This document shows positions 29,918-42,941 of a stretch of 64,000 bases of DNA, piece after piece. The notes beneath the pieces are model-generated. The model did not search any database. It was not told the DNA's origin and saw only the letters and a list, made by a program, of their open reading frames with translations. Position numbers and translations under genes: made by a program. Positions within the stretch are counted from its first letter, which is position 1. Every line of letters begins with the position of its first letter. Origin of the DNA: Acanthamoeba sp. SK_2022b (Eukaryota > Discosea > Longamoebia > Acanthamoebidae); the NCBI GenBank assembly GCA_027943245.1, contig JANDJZ010000366.1, positions 1-64,000 of the forward strand, in the 5' to 3' direction.

Positions 29918-31918
29918 GAAGAAGAAGAAGAAGAAGACGTGATATAACCTGACGCAACGAGCATGGAGATGCCTCGAGCGGCCACCTTGGCCAGCTGAGC
30001 CTCAGTGCTCGCAGTGTCGCTCCACGATCCTCCTGTGCTGGTCACTTCGTCCGAGCCCCACGAGCTAGAATACACCTGCATTGGCGTGTCAAAGGCTCGA
30101 AGATCAGCTGCAATGGGGGGGGGGAGTGGCCGGGGACGGAGGAACCATGGCGGGATTGGTGGCAGCCACGACTTGGAGTGCCCAATAGTAGGTGGACAAG
30201 TCCGAGTTATCATTGAGGTCGAATTGATGGTTGGCATCGGGCGCCATGGCAGTGATGTACTGAATATCAAGGTCGCTCTCACCTGCTCACGCAACATGAG
30301 AGAGCATCTGGCTGAGTTGGCGCGTTCGTGCGTTGTGCAACATGGTGGTTGGCGGGTTACCCGAGGCAGAGCAGGCGTAAGAGGTGCAGGGAACGTTGGA
30401 ACCAGTGCCATTGATTGTCGTCACATTGGGTGAGGTCAGGTTGTAGTATGTTGAAAAGGTCTGACCCCCCACCAATATGACATCGACAAGAACCAGTCAG
30501 GGGAATACCAACGAACAAGCTGTCCCCGTCAAGCGAGCCTACCTGCAGACCGAGAGCAGAATACAAGTCGTTGTACGACACCACTGCCTGTGTTACAGAT
30601 AGCCATAGAGCTTGTTGGTTGGGTGTCCATGTAAACGCACCCACAGCCACACCCAGAGGCACACTTGGCAAGCACCGTGGACGCACTTGCGATACAGAAG
30701 ATGAGGCGAAGAGGGTCGAAGAAACGTTATAGTGCACCCTGAGATCGCTCGGGCCGATGGCCGACGATTGCCGGCGGTTCATGCCCTAACAACGCGCCTG
30801 TAGGTCAATCAAACAGCCAACCGATCGCAAACATGCAAGCAAGGGAAGCGCAATAGCGAGAACTCGAGAGTGGTGGGTACCTCAGTGGCGTCCATGAGAG
30901 AGCGGCCGTGGGCGATAAACTGGCGCGGAAACGAGACATCCGTCAATCCGACCAGGTTACGAACGTTGCGGCTGACGTTCAGAGACACCGTGGCGCCTGA
31001 GGGCCATCGAGATGCACCCGTGAGTGCTCCCCAGCCATCTCTCTCTCGCTTTTTTTCTCTCTTTTCACTTCCGAGGTCAAGGTGGCGGGGGGTCGAGTGC
31101 TTACTTTGGACAAGGAGAGGGACTGTGCGGCCGGTGAGCTGGTGCGTGTACTCGGCGATCGCCGTGTCGAACAGCTGTTCGACGTTGGCCACTGTAGTTC
31201 TCACCTGTATGTCGACGATGGGCAGGAAAGCAAGCGCGAAACTGGGATAAGTCAAAGCACAGACGAGCGGGGAAGGGGTAGTGGAAGACGGACCATGATG
31301 ACGTCGCCAAAGGATTTGGTGGTCAAGGGTTGGTTGCCGTTGGCCTTGCTCTCGTCGGCGAGCCACTGCAGCACGGCCTCCTCGACCTCTGGCGGGGCCG
31401 CCACCAGCTCCCTGTGGTGTGGCCACCATGGCCACATCCGTCAACCTCGCGGCACCACGCACGCACCACTTCGGCTTCACAGGTGTCAGAGATGGGGACC
31501 TGAGTTGCTGGGCAGAGAGGAATTGGCCGTAGGAGGGTGACTTGGGGTTGGACACCTCCTCGGCCACCTGCTGCGCGATGCCCCACTTGCCCGTCCTGCC
31601 GCAGCCCCACGCCACACATGCACACATGCGTGAATGTATCTCGAGTCAATAACAGATTGGTGTGTGGTTTCTTCTGGAGGAGAACAGCAGGAGTTACTCG
31701 AGTTCGAGGAAGAAGGTGACTTGCTGGGTGGAGGAGGCTCGCTTCTGGCTCACCGACCAACCGGACAGGAGAAGCACATGATCGGGGATGGGCGCCTGGA
31801 GCTCGACCCGAAGCTCTCCGTCAGCCTGGCGTTTCGACATGGGGGCGGTGGCTGGGTCCAAGAGCAAGGCCACCCCGACGGTCAACGCCATTAACAAGAG
31901 ATACAAAGCCTTCCTCAT
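26928..31918 (-). CDS. Secreted sedolisin (S53, TPP1-like) peptidase, copy D
   Basis: The start at 31,918 gives signal peptide MRKALYLLLMALTVGVALLL. Alternative in-frame Met codons lie upstream, but this one matches copies A-C. The catalytic Glu/Asp is in ESDLDIQYITAMAPDANHQ (about 30,270). The oxyanion Asp is in ASGDGG across the (GTT)n intron (about 29,950/29,765). The Ser is in FDGTSASTPSLAGL (about 28,430). The last exon (about 27,975 to the stop at 26,928) carries about 325 Ser/Pro/Thr-rich residues with the same sub-block order as copy C minus internal segments. Introns match copy C almost base for base over long stretches, including a 28,290-28,700 segment that mirrors 20,146-20,540. 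Confidence 0.87.
29835..29916. repeat. Intronic (CAA)n array in sedolisin D
   Basis: About 27 CAA units followed by AAG units, at the position equivalent to the longer array of copy C. Confidence 0.95.
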
Positions 31919-32068
31919 CGTAGAGGTAAGCATGGTTAGGAGGGATAGCTCACCCAAATGGCACGGGCGTTTTAAGGCCGAGCGCGGGGGCTGCGGGGGG
32001 TCACATAATCGACTAAAAAAGCACCGCGTGACCATATACGCAACACTTGAACCTTAAGGTTGGCCATT

Positions 32069-33205
32069 CTATTTTAGGAGGGGTGGTACATTTATGGCTC
32101 GAACCACTGCGAGTAGTGCGTGAAAAGGGGAAGTGGAAGGAAGCGCTAAGGGAGCCACTGGGTGACCTGGCTGGCGATCTCGAAGACCGGGTGAGTAATC
32201 GCCAGCCAAGTTGGACTGTCGCGACCCAGAGGGCGCCCGCGAAGGCGACCTGGAGGGCGATTGTGAGGGCGACCCGGATGGCGTGCGCGATTGTGAGGGC
32301 GAGCTTGAGGGAGTACAGATTGCCGAGTTTGTGGGCGATGGCGTAGGTGACAGTGAGGGAGATCTGGAGGAAGTGGGCGAGGGCGTTTGCGGGGAGTTCG
32401 GGCGACCTCGTGGCAGATTTGGTGTGCGAGCGCGGCTTTGTGGACCACGTGGGTGAGCGCGAACCACTGCTGCTGGGCGACCGGGCGTGCGCGACTGCAG
32501 GGCAAGTTCGTGGGTGAGCTGGTGGCAGAGCTTGTAGGCGAGCTTGTGGGTAAATTCAAGGACGAGCTCGAGGGTGAGCTTGTGGGTGAGTTGGTGGCAA
32601 AGCTTGTGGGAGCTCGTTGGTGAGGACGAGGACGAGTTCATGGGAGAGATTGAGGGCGAGCTTGTGGGTGAGATGAAGGGCGAGTGCGAGTTCGTGGGGC
32701 TTAGAGTGGACGTGTTGGAGGGCGAGGGCAGGACAATGGGGACGGCGGGGATCAAGATGGAGCCCATTCAGGCGTGTGTGCATAATTTGACCAATTGGAG
32801 ATTGGTGGCGAGCGCGAGCATGATTGACTACCAATGAGAGGAAGAGCACGAACCATGTATCCCGGGATTTGTGGCAGCGACGACCTCGAGGGCCCAATAG
32901 TAGGTGGAATAGGCCGCGTTATCGTTCAGGTGGAACCGATGGTCGACATTGGATGCCATGGAAGAGATGTACTGGAGATCGAGATCGCTCTCGCCTGGAG
33001 TGCACATGCCACTGGGTGGGTTGTGCCTTGGGGTCCTGCCCGAGGCCGTGCAGGTGCAGGAGGTGGAGGTGCAGGGAACGTTGGAGAAGCGCGTGTTCGG
33101 GGATGGGCACCAGGAGCTCGACCCGAAGCTCTCCATCGACCTGTCGTCGCGCCCTGGTGGCTGGGCAAGGCCACGCAACACGATCAAGACATACAAGGCC
33201 TTCAT
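32069..33205 (-). pseudogene. Truncated sedolisin copy E
   Basis: It keeps the start and signal region (MKALYVLIVL at 33,205) and the prodomain start (GELRVELLVPIPEHAL). It then jumps to sequence matching the region just before the catalytic Glu/Asp (SNVPCTS... in another frame). Next come ESDLDLQYISSMASNVDHRF and STYYWALEVVAATNPG (about 32,870-33,000). From about 32,870 to 32,770 it jumps to a decayed Ser/Pro/Thr tail with several frame breaks (32,069-32,767). The oxyanion and catalytic Ser regions are absent. A TATA-like element at about 33,227-33,234 resembles that of copy A. It cannot encode an active peptidase. Confidence 0.8.
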
Positions 33206-33427
33206 CGTCGTCAGCCAGCGCTTGCTGCTATATTACAACCTTAACCCCTGTGTTGCCCACTCACGGGTAATCCTAGATTGAATCCAGTTGACGCGCAACT
33301 TGTTGCTGAGCAACTGCTACCTTTTTTACGTGCTGTAGCGCAGCAACAACGCGTACCTGGTGTCCTTGGTCTTCCAGACTCTACCAACAGGAGAGGGGCG
33401 CATATTAGCGTTATCGTGGAGGATTGT

Positions 33428-35212
<1,785 letters not shown>

Positions 35213-35460
35213 GGGAAAATTGATAATAATTGAAGATTTTCTTTATATCCATAACACCGGTGAAGTCATCTCACCGTCGTTCTAAGCCACACCAAGTGAG
35301 ATGGGGTCTGCTTCATCACCTCTTCCCCTCGCCAGCAGCTGCTAACGCGTGTTGCATTACACTATTCAGGGGTGTACAAAGTCCGATCTTTTTCCCTACT
35401 AATTCTGCTTGCCTCAACTGAAGCGGCACAATAAACATCGCCCAGCATCACTCAGACCTT
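35213..35460. promoter_or_regulatory. Divergent promoter region, macrodomain gene / PHF5A
   Basis: 248 bases between two divergent start codons, so both promoters must lie here or in the 5' UTRs. No clear TATA box; the sequence is locally less GC-rich. Confidence 0.45.
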
Positions 35461-35860
35461 ATGGCAAAGCATCACCCAGACCTGATCTTGTGTCGGAAGC
35501 AGCCAGGAATAGCCATCGGTCGCTTGTGCGAGAAACATGACGGCCTATGCGTCATTTGTGACAGTTATGTGCGACCTTGTACCCTTGTGCGAGTGTGCGA
35601 TGAGTGTAACTACGGCTCCTTCCAGGGCCGATGCGTCGTCTGTGGGGGTGCAGGTATCGCGGACGCCTACTACTGCAAGGAATGCACCATTTTGGAGAAG
35701 GATGTGCGGCCCCACTCTCCAATTACACATTTGCTGCTTTCCTTGGGCCGCATGCTCACTCTGTGCGCAGAGGGATGGACGCCCAAAGATCGTGAACTTA
35801 GGCAGCTCCAGGACTGATCTCTTCTATGAGCGTAAGAAGTATGGCTTCAAGAGGCGGTGA
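35461..35860 (+). CDS. PHF5A: PHF5A/Rds3, SF3b spliceosome subunit
   Basis: Small zinc-knuckle protein of the U2 snRNP SF3b complex that helps recognise the branch point, and one of the most conserved splicing proteins. Exon 1 (35,461-35,703) encodes [20 protein letters not shown] onward with the CxxC pairs ([34 protein letters not shown]). A 67-base intron (GTGCGG...GCGCAG) follows EKD. Exon 2 (35,771-35,860) encodes [20 protein letters not shown] and ends in KKYGFKRR. The total is 110 residues, the same as the human protein from recall. If the intron is missed, the C-terminus becomes wrong ([10 protein letters not shown]...). Confidence 0.96.
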
Positions 35861-36438
35861 ATGGTCGTTCACGGCCAATACAGCTGGGGCGTGACTATTC
35901 AGCGGACAGTCAAGCCTGTACCCATGAATAGCTCCGCTTCGTAGTGCCAACCGCGTGTACTGGCCACCATTGATGGTTCTCACAGGCACGCAACCAGAGG
36001 GTCACGTACGTCGTGGCTTGTACCGCCTCTGGCTTCTGTCTTCTCATAGGTCAAGTTTGAAAGGGAAGATAGAAGAACAAAACCATGTAAAGAATACGTA
36101 ATTGTAAATACGTATTTACGTATTTGGTACACGTTCTCAAGTCACGATCTGGGGCGCCTTCTTAACCTTCCCACAAGGCAGAAATATATTTTTTCAAATC
36201 AATTTAAACTCTCAAACTGAAAAGAAAACCAACCATATATGTCGACAATTGTGCATTCGTTCACTTGTAACGCTTTTTGGTTGTGGGCCTATTGAATTTT
36301 TCGGTTGGTCCAAACTGTGTTTCTGTCCGCACTGTTTCCGTCGTGAGGTATTTTTTTCTTGGCCTCGCTTTTCGTTGCCATTATTCACCAAGACCAACGC
36401 ACATCAACACCTCACCCTACTCCCCAACCGTCAGTACC
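35861..36438. other. Intergenic region upstream of the lipase gene
   Basis: 578 bases, AT-rich in the middle (ATACGTAATTGTAAATACGT near 36,095 is a short inverted motif). It probably holds the PHF5A 3' UTR and the lipase promoter. No gene seen. Confidence 0.6.
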
Positions 36439-37452
36439 ATGGCCTTCATCACCAGCGCCTTCAAGAACCTCTTCTCCTCCCTTGCTGCCCCTGTGGCCCG
36501 TGCTACGTCGACTCCCATTTCAAGCACTTCTACTTCAACGCAGTTGAACCACTCCCTTCTTGGATCTGAGTTCTTCTCCTTCAGTCATGACGTCAACGAG
36601 GAGAAGCTGGAACACAACAACCCCACCCCGACAGAAGACTTGGGCATGTCCTTTGTCTTCCTCGCAAACGAACTCGCAGACAACATCAACACCTTCTCCC
36701 AGGAAGAGATCCTCAAGCTCGCTCAGGTCTGCGACCGCGCCTACTCGGACCTCGAAGACAATTTCGAAGAGGGCTACGTCGTCAAGGCCTTCGCCACGGA
36801 CCTCTCTACTGGCTATGTTCGCGCCAAGTCCAACGAGGTCATCCTCTCCTACAAGGGCACGTCAACTGGCCGCGACCTGGTCACCGACTTGACCAGCTTC
36901 CCCGTCGTGGGCTCCCCTCTCCTGCCTGAGGGCGGCTACATCCACAAGGGCTTCCTCGACGCCTTCCTGAGCTCGTGGCCGCAAGTCCTTCAGATCCTCA
37001 ACGACCATGCCTCGAGCCAGGGCCTTAACCTCGGCCAGCTTAGCATCACCGTGAGCGGCCACAGCCTTGGTGGAGCGCAGGCCACCCTGGCCACCCTTCA
37101 GCTGGCCCTGCTCCTCGAGAACACCAGCCAGTTGCGTCAGATTACCTTCGGCTCGCCTCGCGTTATGAGCCGTGCGGGGGCGCGGTACTTCGACCGCCTC
37201 CTCGGAGGCCGTACGCTTCGAGTGGCCGAGAACGACGTCGACCCCGTGACGATGGTGGCCCCCGGCTGGTGGGGCTTCAAGCACGTTGGCGTTAATCTTC
37301 GCGTCGTGAAGCCTGCGAGAGTTCTTCCGCACGTCATGTCAGGCTACATGACGGGCGCCGCGAGTCTCACCGCCGCCAGCTTTGCGCCCACCTACGCCGT
37401 GGGTGCTCGCCGTGCCTTCTTCTACGCTTGTCGTCAGCTTCTTCGCTTGTAG
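36439..37452 (+). CDS. Class 3 lipase family protein
   Basis: Alpha/beta hydrolase of the fungal-type lipase 3 family, expected to cleave acylglycerol or phospholipid esters. Intronless, about 337 residues. I chose the ATG at 36,439 because of its strong context (ACCATGG); the frame is open upstream to 36,277 but that part looks like leader. The nucleophile Ser is in VSGHSLGGAQATLA (residues about 209-222). The acid is probably the Asp in AENDVDPVTM and the His is in WGFKHVGVNL. NEVILSYKGTSTGRDLVTDL matches the first strands, with the oxyanion Thr/Ser region. The first about 20 residues (MAFITSAFKNLFSSLAAPVA) are amphipathic rather than a classical signal peptide, so the location is unclear. 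It is convergent with the I/LWEQ gene, 157 bases apart. Confidence 0.9.
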   Translation: MAFITSAFKNLFSSLAAPVARATSTPISSTSTSTQLNHSLLGSEFFSFSHDVNEEKLEHNNPTPTEDLGMSFVFLANELADNINTFSQEEILKLAQVCDRAYSDLEDNFEEGYVVKAFATDLSTGYVRAKSNEVILSYKGTSTGRDLVTDLTSFPVVGSPLLPEGGYIHKGFLDAFLSSWPQVLQILNDHASSQGLNLGQLSITVSGHSLGGAQATLATLQLALLLENTSQLRQITFGSPRVMSRAGARYFDRLLGGRTLRVAENDVDPVTMVAPGWWGFKHVGVNLRVVKPARVLPHVMSGYMTGAASLTAASFAPTYAVGARRAFFYACRQLLRL

Positions 37453-37609
37453 TTAAACCATTGCATTAAATTATTCAATCGCGTGAGATCGTGCTCTAGA
37501 TGTAGAAGTGCTAAGGAGAGCTTTTGTTTACTGGTGCGGTAGGACATCAAGTAGTCGTGCTCAAGGGCCTTCGCCCAGGAACGGGGGGGGGGGAGGACAC
37601 GCGCGGCGT

Positions 37610-40076
37610 TTACTGCTGTCCCCTACCGCGACCGGCGAAGCCGCCACGAGCGCCGAAAGGCGAGCCGGGGGCGCCGGGGCGGGTGATGCCACTGCCGGGC
37701 AGCGGGCGACCCACACCGGGCAGGGGCGGCAGCGAAGGCGGGGCGCCGCCGTCCTCGCGCGACGGCAGCGGGGGCGGGTCGCCCTCGCGAGGCGGCAGCG
37801 ACGGCGGACCGCCAGCCGCGGCAGCGGGCGAGGCGCTACCCGGACGCGGGAAGCCGCCGGGAGAGGCAGCGCCAGCAGGACGGGCGAGCGCGGGCGGGCG
37901 GCCGAGGGTCGGGGGCGGGGCGCCGCCGCCTGGGGCAGGCGGGCGCGCGAGGGTGGGAGGCGGGGCGCCGCCACCGGGCGCGGGCGCGCGTGCGAGGGTC
38001 GAGGGAGAGGCAGCGCCAGTAGGACGGGCAAGCGCGGGCGGGCGGGCGAGGGTCGGGGGCGGGGCGCCGCCGCCGGGCGCGGGCGGGCGGGCGAGAGTCG
38101 GGGGCGGGACTCCACCGCCGGGCGCGGGCGGGCGGGCGAGGGTGGGAGGCGGGGCGCCGCCGCCGGGCACGGGGGCGCGGGCGGGCGGGGCCTCGGCCTC
38201 GGTCTCGGCGAACCAGGGCGAGGCGGCGCCGGAGGCAGCAGGCGAAGCCGCAGCGACGGGCCTGGGCGAGGACGAGACGAGCGGCGAGGGACCGCGGGCA
38301 GAGGACGACGCGGGCACGGCGGCAGCGACGGGGCGAGGCGACGACGACACGGGCGTGCGCGGGGAGGCCGTGGAGGCGACGGCAGGGAGGCTGGCGCTGG
38401 ACGTGGACGCGGACATGGTGGGCGTGGAGAGGTTGGTGGGCGCGTAGGCGTCCTTGTTGAGCTTGGTGTAGGCGGTACGGGCCTTCTCGAGCTCCTTCTC
38501 GAGGCGCAACATCTCGGCCTGGCGCTTGAGCTGCTCCTTGCGGGCCTGGACGGCGCTGATGTCGTCGAGGGCCGACTCGATCTCCTCGGGCTCGGTGAGG
38601 GCCTTGCCGGCCATCTTGGCCGCCTCGACAAGCGACTGCGTGGCGGCGGCGACGGCCTTGGAGGCGGCGGCCAGGTTCTTGTGCGAGTCGGAGAACGGGT
38701 CCGACTTGGCGCGCGAGGCGGCCATGAGGCGGGCCGTGGCGGCGGCGACCTGCTTGGCCGAGGCGATGAGGATGTCCTCGTCGGCGTCGGCCTCCTTCTT
38801 GACGAAGCCGTTGGCCGACGACACGAGGTCCTGCGTGGTGCCGCCCACGGTCTGGGCGGCCGAGATGAGACCGTTGGCCCACGCCGGGTCCTTGCGGTAG
38901 AAGTGCTTCTTGGACGGATCGCGGGACTTGGCGATACGCTCGCGCTGGGCGGCGGTGGCGGCGCGGACGAGCGCGCCGGTGGCCTCGGTGATGGCGCGGG
39001 CGGCGTCGAGGATGGCCGAGTTGATGTCCTCCTCGTTGAGCTGCTCGCCGGCGGCCTTGACCTTGCGCGGGCGGGCCTCGAGGAGGCGCTTGGCGGCGTC
39101 CTCGATCATCTTGGCGGCCTTCATGAGCTCGCGCTCGGCCAGGTTCTCGAGGTCGTCTCCGGTATCCTCCTCCAGGCGCAGGCCGGCGCCGCCGGGCAGG
39201 CGGCGGGCGGCGCCCACGACCTCGAGGATGCGGTCGGCCACGGCCTCGGACAGGGTCGACATGTTCTTCTGCGACTCCTGGGTGTCCTTGGCCGACTTGG
39301 CCGCCTCGAGCAGCGCCAGCGTGGCCTTGGCCGTGCTCTTGACGGCGTTGGTGAGGTCGTCGTGCACCTTGGGGTCGTCGGTGAGCTGCGCGGCGCCCTT
39401 GGCGTCCGCGAGCATCTGCACGATGCCCCGGTTGCACCCGTTGGCGGCCGTCACGAGGCCCACGTGGTCGTTGGTGCACGTCGACACGACGTTGCCCGAC
39501 GCCGCGGCGACCACGCGCGCCGACTTGACCACGTCCTCGGCCGAGCGGTTGCGGTTCCCGGCCCACTGGGCGTTGTTGAAGTTGGCCAGCTGCGCCGCGA
39601 TGTCGCGCTCGGCCTTCTCGCACTCGCGGATGCCCTTGGTGGCCTCGGCCGACGCCGTCTCCGACACGCGGATGAGATCGTTGATGGCGTTGTTGACCCC
39701 GGTCGTCTTCTCCTTGAAGTCGGCCTGCGCGTTGCGGTCGTCGCCGTGGGTCATGGCCTCCTTGCTCGCCAGCACGCACGCCTGCGACGCGATCGCCACG
39801 GCCTTATTAGCGGTGAGCACGTCCTGCTGCGCCACGAGGTCGCCCAGCAGCGACGCCACGTTCTTGGTGTCCTTGCCCATCTTCTCGATCTGATCGGCAA
39901 AGTCGCGGTAGGCCTTGCCCAGCGCCTCCTGCGAGCCCGACGGGTTGGTCGACCTGAAAAAAAACAAACACAATAATCGGTTAAAGATTGAATATAACAA
40001 ATAAATAAATAAATAAATAAATAAAAATAAACCTTCCAGCATGTGATTTGGCACAAAAAAGCAGGTTTTCCTTCAT
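37610..40076 (-). CDS. I/LWEQ (THATCH) domain actin-binding protein with Pro-rich C-terminus
   Basis: I/LWEQ modules bind F-actin and otherwise occur at the end of talin and Sla2/HIP1R. The main exon runs from 39,954 to the stop at 37,610. A likely small first exon (40,076-40,033, MKENLLFCAKSHAG) joins in frame through a 78-base intron with a T-rich acceptor. Helical repeats (about 15-330) lead into the module: LDAARAITEATGALVRAATA, then KDPAWANGLISAAQTVGGTT, then LIASAKQVAAATARLMAASR. A charged coiled coil follows (EQLKRQAEMLRLEKELEKAR). The last about 290 residues are Ala/Pro-rich with repeated PTLARPPAPGGGAPP and end GRGRGQQ. There is no FERM or ANTH domain here, so this is a stand-alone module of about 800 residues. 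The module is certain; exon 1 is less so. Confidence 0.86.
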
Positions 40077-40695
40077 TGCTGTGTTATTGTCCTTTTTGAG
40101 CACAGACAACACAGATGCACAGGGTATCGCCACAACTGTCAAAATGAGCAGTGCAAGCTCCCCTCTCCCTTGACTTGGTTCCCTTCTTATGATGCTAACA
40201 TACCTCCTTCACCAAAAAAAAGCCAGCAATTCAGTAATGTGATGTTGGTGGCTCTCTATGCTTGCTTTATGGTATGCAGCTGCTCACCCAGTCTCAAATG
40301 TTCTGACTCTTATTACGTATGTGTACAATGCTTGTGCACCTTCTTTTCTGTCTTCAACTGAAAAATCAGAGATCTGCTATGCTCCACTTGAGGATGAGCA
40401 GTTTGGGTTGTACTTTCATCTTGTTGGTGAGCCAGAGGTCATGAGCACATGGATGACAGTGCTGCCATGTCATTCTTGTAGGTGAGGGGTAGTGAGGAAA
40501 GAGGGTTTCAGGGCCCACCAGCAAGATGTGGGTGGATCAGCGTGAAATTTCTCAGCCAGTAAACGTCGTTCGCCATTTCGCGACGGCGACACACAAGATT
40601 CATTTACGTTGTCCTGACAAGGAAACTCGTGACCTTGGGCCGTGGACGCTTCCTCTGTTATTTCGTATCTGGCTGTGCCCACCAAAACACGTAAG
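40077..40695. other. Divergent intergenic region, I/LWEQ gene / cysteine peptidase
   Basis: 619 bases. It contains a fragment of the dispersed repeat family at 40,198-40,290. No open frame with family features was found. Promoters of both flanking genes are expected here. Confidence 0.6.
40198..40290 (-). repeat. Fragment of dispersed repeat family
   Basis: Reads CCTCCTTCACCA, TGATGTTGG and TATGCTTGCT in the same order and spacing as the reverse complement of units in the 25,930-26,610 array. Confidence 0.55.
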
Positions 40696-42484
40696 ATGAA
40701 GAGCGCCACCCTGCTGCTGGTGCTGTGTCTGGCCTCCGTGGCCCTGCTTGCCTCTGCCTCCTCGACTGGTCGCCGCACCACGCCGTGGCACGCCCTTGAG
40801 AGTACATCTCACCTGCGCTTGGTTCTATGTTTCCGCTAATCTGCCACCACCATCATTTGCTTTACTTCGTTTGCTATGCTTGTGCGTGAGTGAATGTAAA
40901 TAGAATGTCTCATGCGGAGTTTAGTGTGAGATCTCTAATGCGCTGCAATTCGGACAGACTACACGTTCGATGCCTACGTGAAGGAGTTCAACAAGGTCTA
41001 CGCGTCGAACGAGGAGCGCGAGTCGCGTCGCGCCATTTTCGAGGCCCGCTTGGCCAAGATCCGCGCCCACAACGCCGATACGACCAAGACCTGGAAGGAG
41101 GGCGTCAACCACCTCACCGACCGCGCCGAGCACGAGTTCCGCCGCCTGCTGGGCTACAAGCCCGCCGCCGCCCAGCGCAGCTTCGCCTCCGCCCCCCTGC
41201 CCGCGGCCATCCGCGATTTCGACTTCTCGCAGCTGCCCGAGAAGGTCGACTGGCGCGAGAAGAACGTCGTGACCCCCGTCAAGGACCAGGGCCACTGCGG
41301 CTCGTGCTGGACCTTCGCCACTGCCGAGACCGTCGAGAGCCACTACGGTTCGACTTTGTTCTTTTTATTCTTATATTTTGCGCTTTCTTTATATTTCTTT
41401 ATATTTCTTTTTCACTGTTTTATTAATTCTTTCCTGTGCAGCGCTCAAGACCGGTCAGCTTGCCGTCCTCTCCGAGCAGCAGATCCTCGACTGCACGCCC
41501 AACCCCAACCAGTGTGGCGGCACCGGTATGCACGCTCACCCCGCTCAAATAATTTTTACTAATAATAATTAATATTAAAGAAAAAATAAAGAAAAAAAGA
41601 GGGAGCTGACGGTGGTCATTGGTAAGGTGGCTGCGCTGGTGGCACTGCCGAGCTGGCCATGGCGCGCATCATCGAGATGGGCGGCCTGTCGTCCGAGTGG
41701 ACCTACCCGTACCGCTCCTACTGGGGCGAGAACTTCCACCAGTGCAACTTCTCGCTCACCAAGACCCCGCCTGCGGCCAAGATCTCCAACTTTGTCAAGC
41801 TGCCCTCCAACCAATACTACCCTCTCGTCGCCGTACGCCAACACAACCGCCCACGCCCACGCCTCAACTGCCAAGTGTTTTTTTTCCTCACGCATTGCGC
41901 GACGACAGGCCGTGACGACCCAGGGACCCATCGCCATCAGCGTCGACGCCTCGTCGTGGTCGGCCTACGAGACCGGTGTCTACAACGGCTGCAACCAGAC
42001 CAACCCCGACATCGACCACGCTGTGCAGGTACGCCTCGGAGCTTATTTCACAATTTTAAAACAAATAAGAAAATAAAATAAAATAAAATAATAGAATAGA
42101 ATAGAAAAATGTAGGGCTAACTCGCGCACACACATGACAACAAATAGCTGGTCGGTTACGGCAAGGACCCGCAGCACGGTAACTACTGGCTGGTGAGGAA
42201 CTCGTGGAGCCCCACCTGGGGTGAGGCCGGCTACATCCGCCTCAGCATGGGCTCGTCGCCCCAGTGCGGCACCGATCTCAACCCCAGCGTACGCGCCTCG
42301 TCCTCGAATCCACCCCCCATTTTTTGCCATCGACGCTTATTGTCCCCTGGTGGATCCTTGTGCCGACTCCGGTCTGCTTGTGTGACGACAACAGGACGGC
42401 ACGGGCTGCAAGGGCGGACCCCCCACCCAGCACGTGTGCGGCACCTGCGGCATCCTCTTCGACAACTCGTTCCCCCTCATCTGA
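40696..42484 (+). CDS. Secreted papain-family (C1A) cysteine peptidase with I29 propeptide
   Basis: Cathepsin-like endopeptidase of lysosomes or the medium. Exon 1 (40,696 to about 40,800) encodes a signal peptide ([20 protein letters not shown]). Exon 2 begins near 40,957 and carries the I29 inhibitor propeptide ([32 protein letters not shown]) and the mature start near [13 protein letters not shown]. The active Cys is in [11 protein letters not shown] with the oxyanion Gln before it. The next exons give [12 protein letters not shown] and [12 protein letters not shown]. The catalytic His is in IDHAVQLVGYG, split by the intron ending near 42,148. The Asn is in [15 protein letters not shown]. 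The C-terminus has extra Cys residues ([20 protein letters not shown]), as in protist cathepsins from recall. There are seven or so exons, and the stop TGA is at 42,482-42,484. All catalytic residues are present. Confidence 0.92.
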
Positions 42485-42941
42485 GCGCACGTCTGGACAC
42501 CCAGCAAGTGGGACACCCAGCACGACTGGCCAGCGCTGCTGTAGAGAAGACACGCACACCAAAAAGAAAGGGCTTTCCACAACAAAACCAACCCACGTGC
42601 ATTACCGCTTGTCCCGTTTCGGCAGGAGAAGAAGAGCGAAGGAGCGTGGGTGATCCGGCCTCCCCGCTACATCCGTATCTTCCGAACATCAGGTCACTGT
42701 GGCCATTGCTTGCTTCACTCACCACCTCCCACTGCCGTCGTGCAGAGTGCTTGTCGCCAGGGGTAGCCCGGCGCATTAGCGCAGGAGCCTCCTTGATTGG
42801 ACAGCAAAGTGATTGGCCAGGCAATTTTTCAGTCCACGCCCGCGATCGTGCATTAATATTTTCCACTAGTTCAGCCAAATCCAAAACTTGCTCACACCGC
42901 CAAGGTTGCCCCGCCCGCAAGTCTTCGTCTACTTACTAAAG
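42485..42941. other. Intergenic region downstream of the cysteine peptidase
   Basis: 457 bases. No recognisable gene or repeat. It must hold the 3' UTR of the peptidase and the promoter of the next gene. Confidence 0.55.

Noticed and set aside
36277..36438. N-terminal extension of the lipase with a hydrophobic leader
   Set aside because: The frame is open, but the ATG at 36,439 has a better context and the extension shows leader-like composition with no family similarity.
37508..39976. 822-codon plus-strand frame opposite the I/LWEQ gene
   Set aside because: Arg/Gly-rich composition and lack of any domain show that it mirrors the GC-rich codons of the real minus-strand exon.
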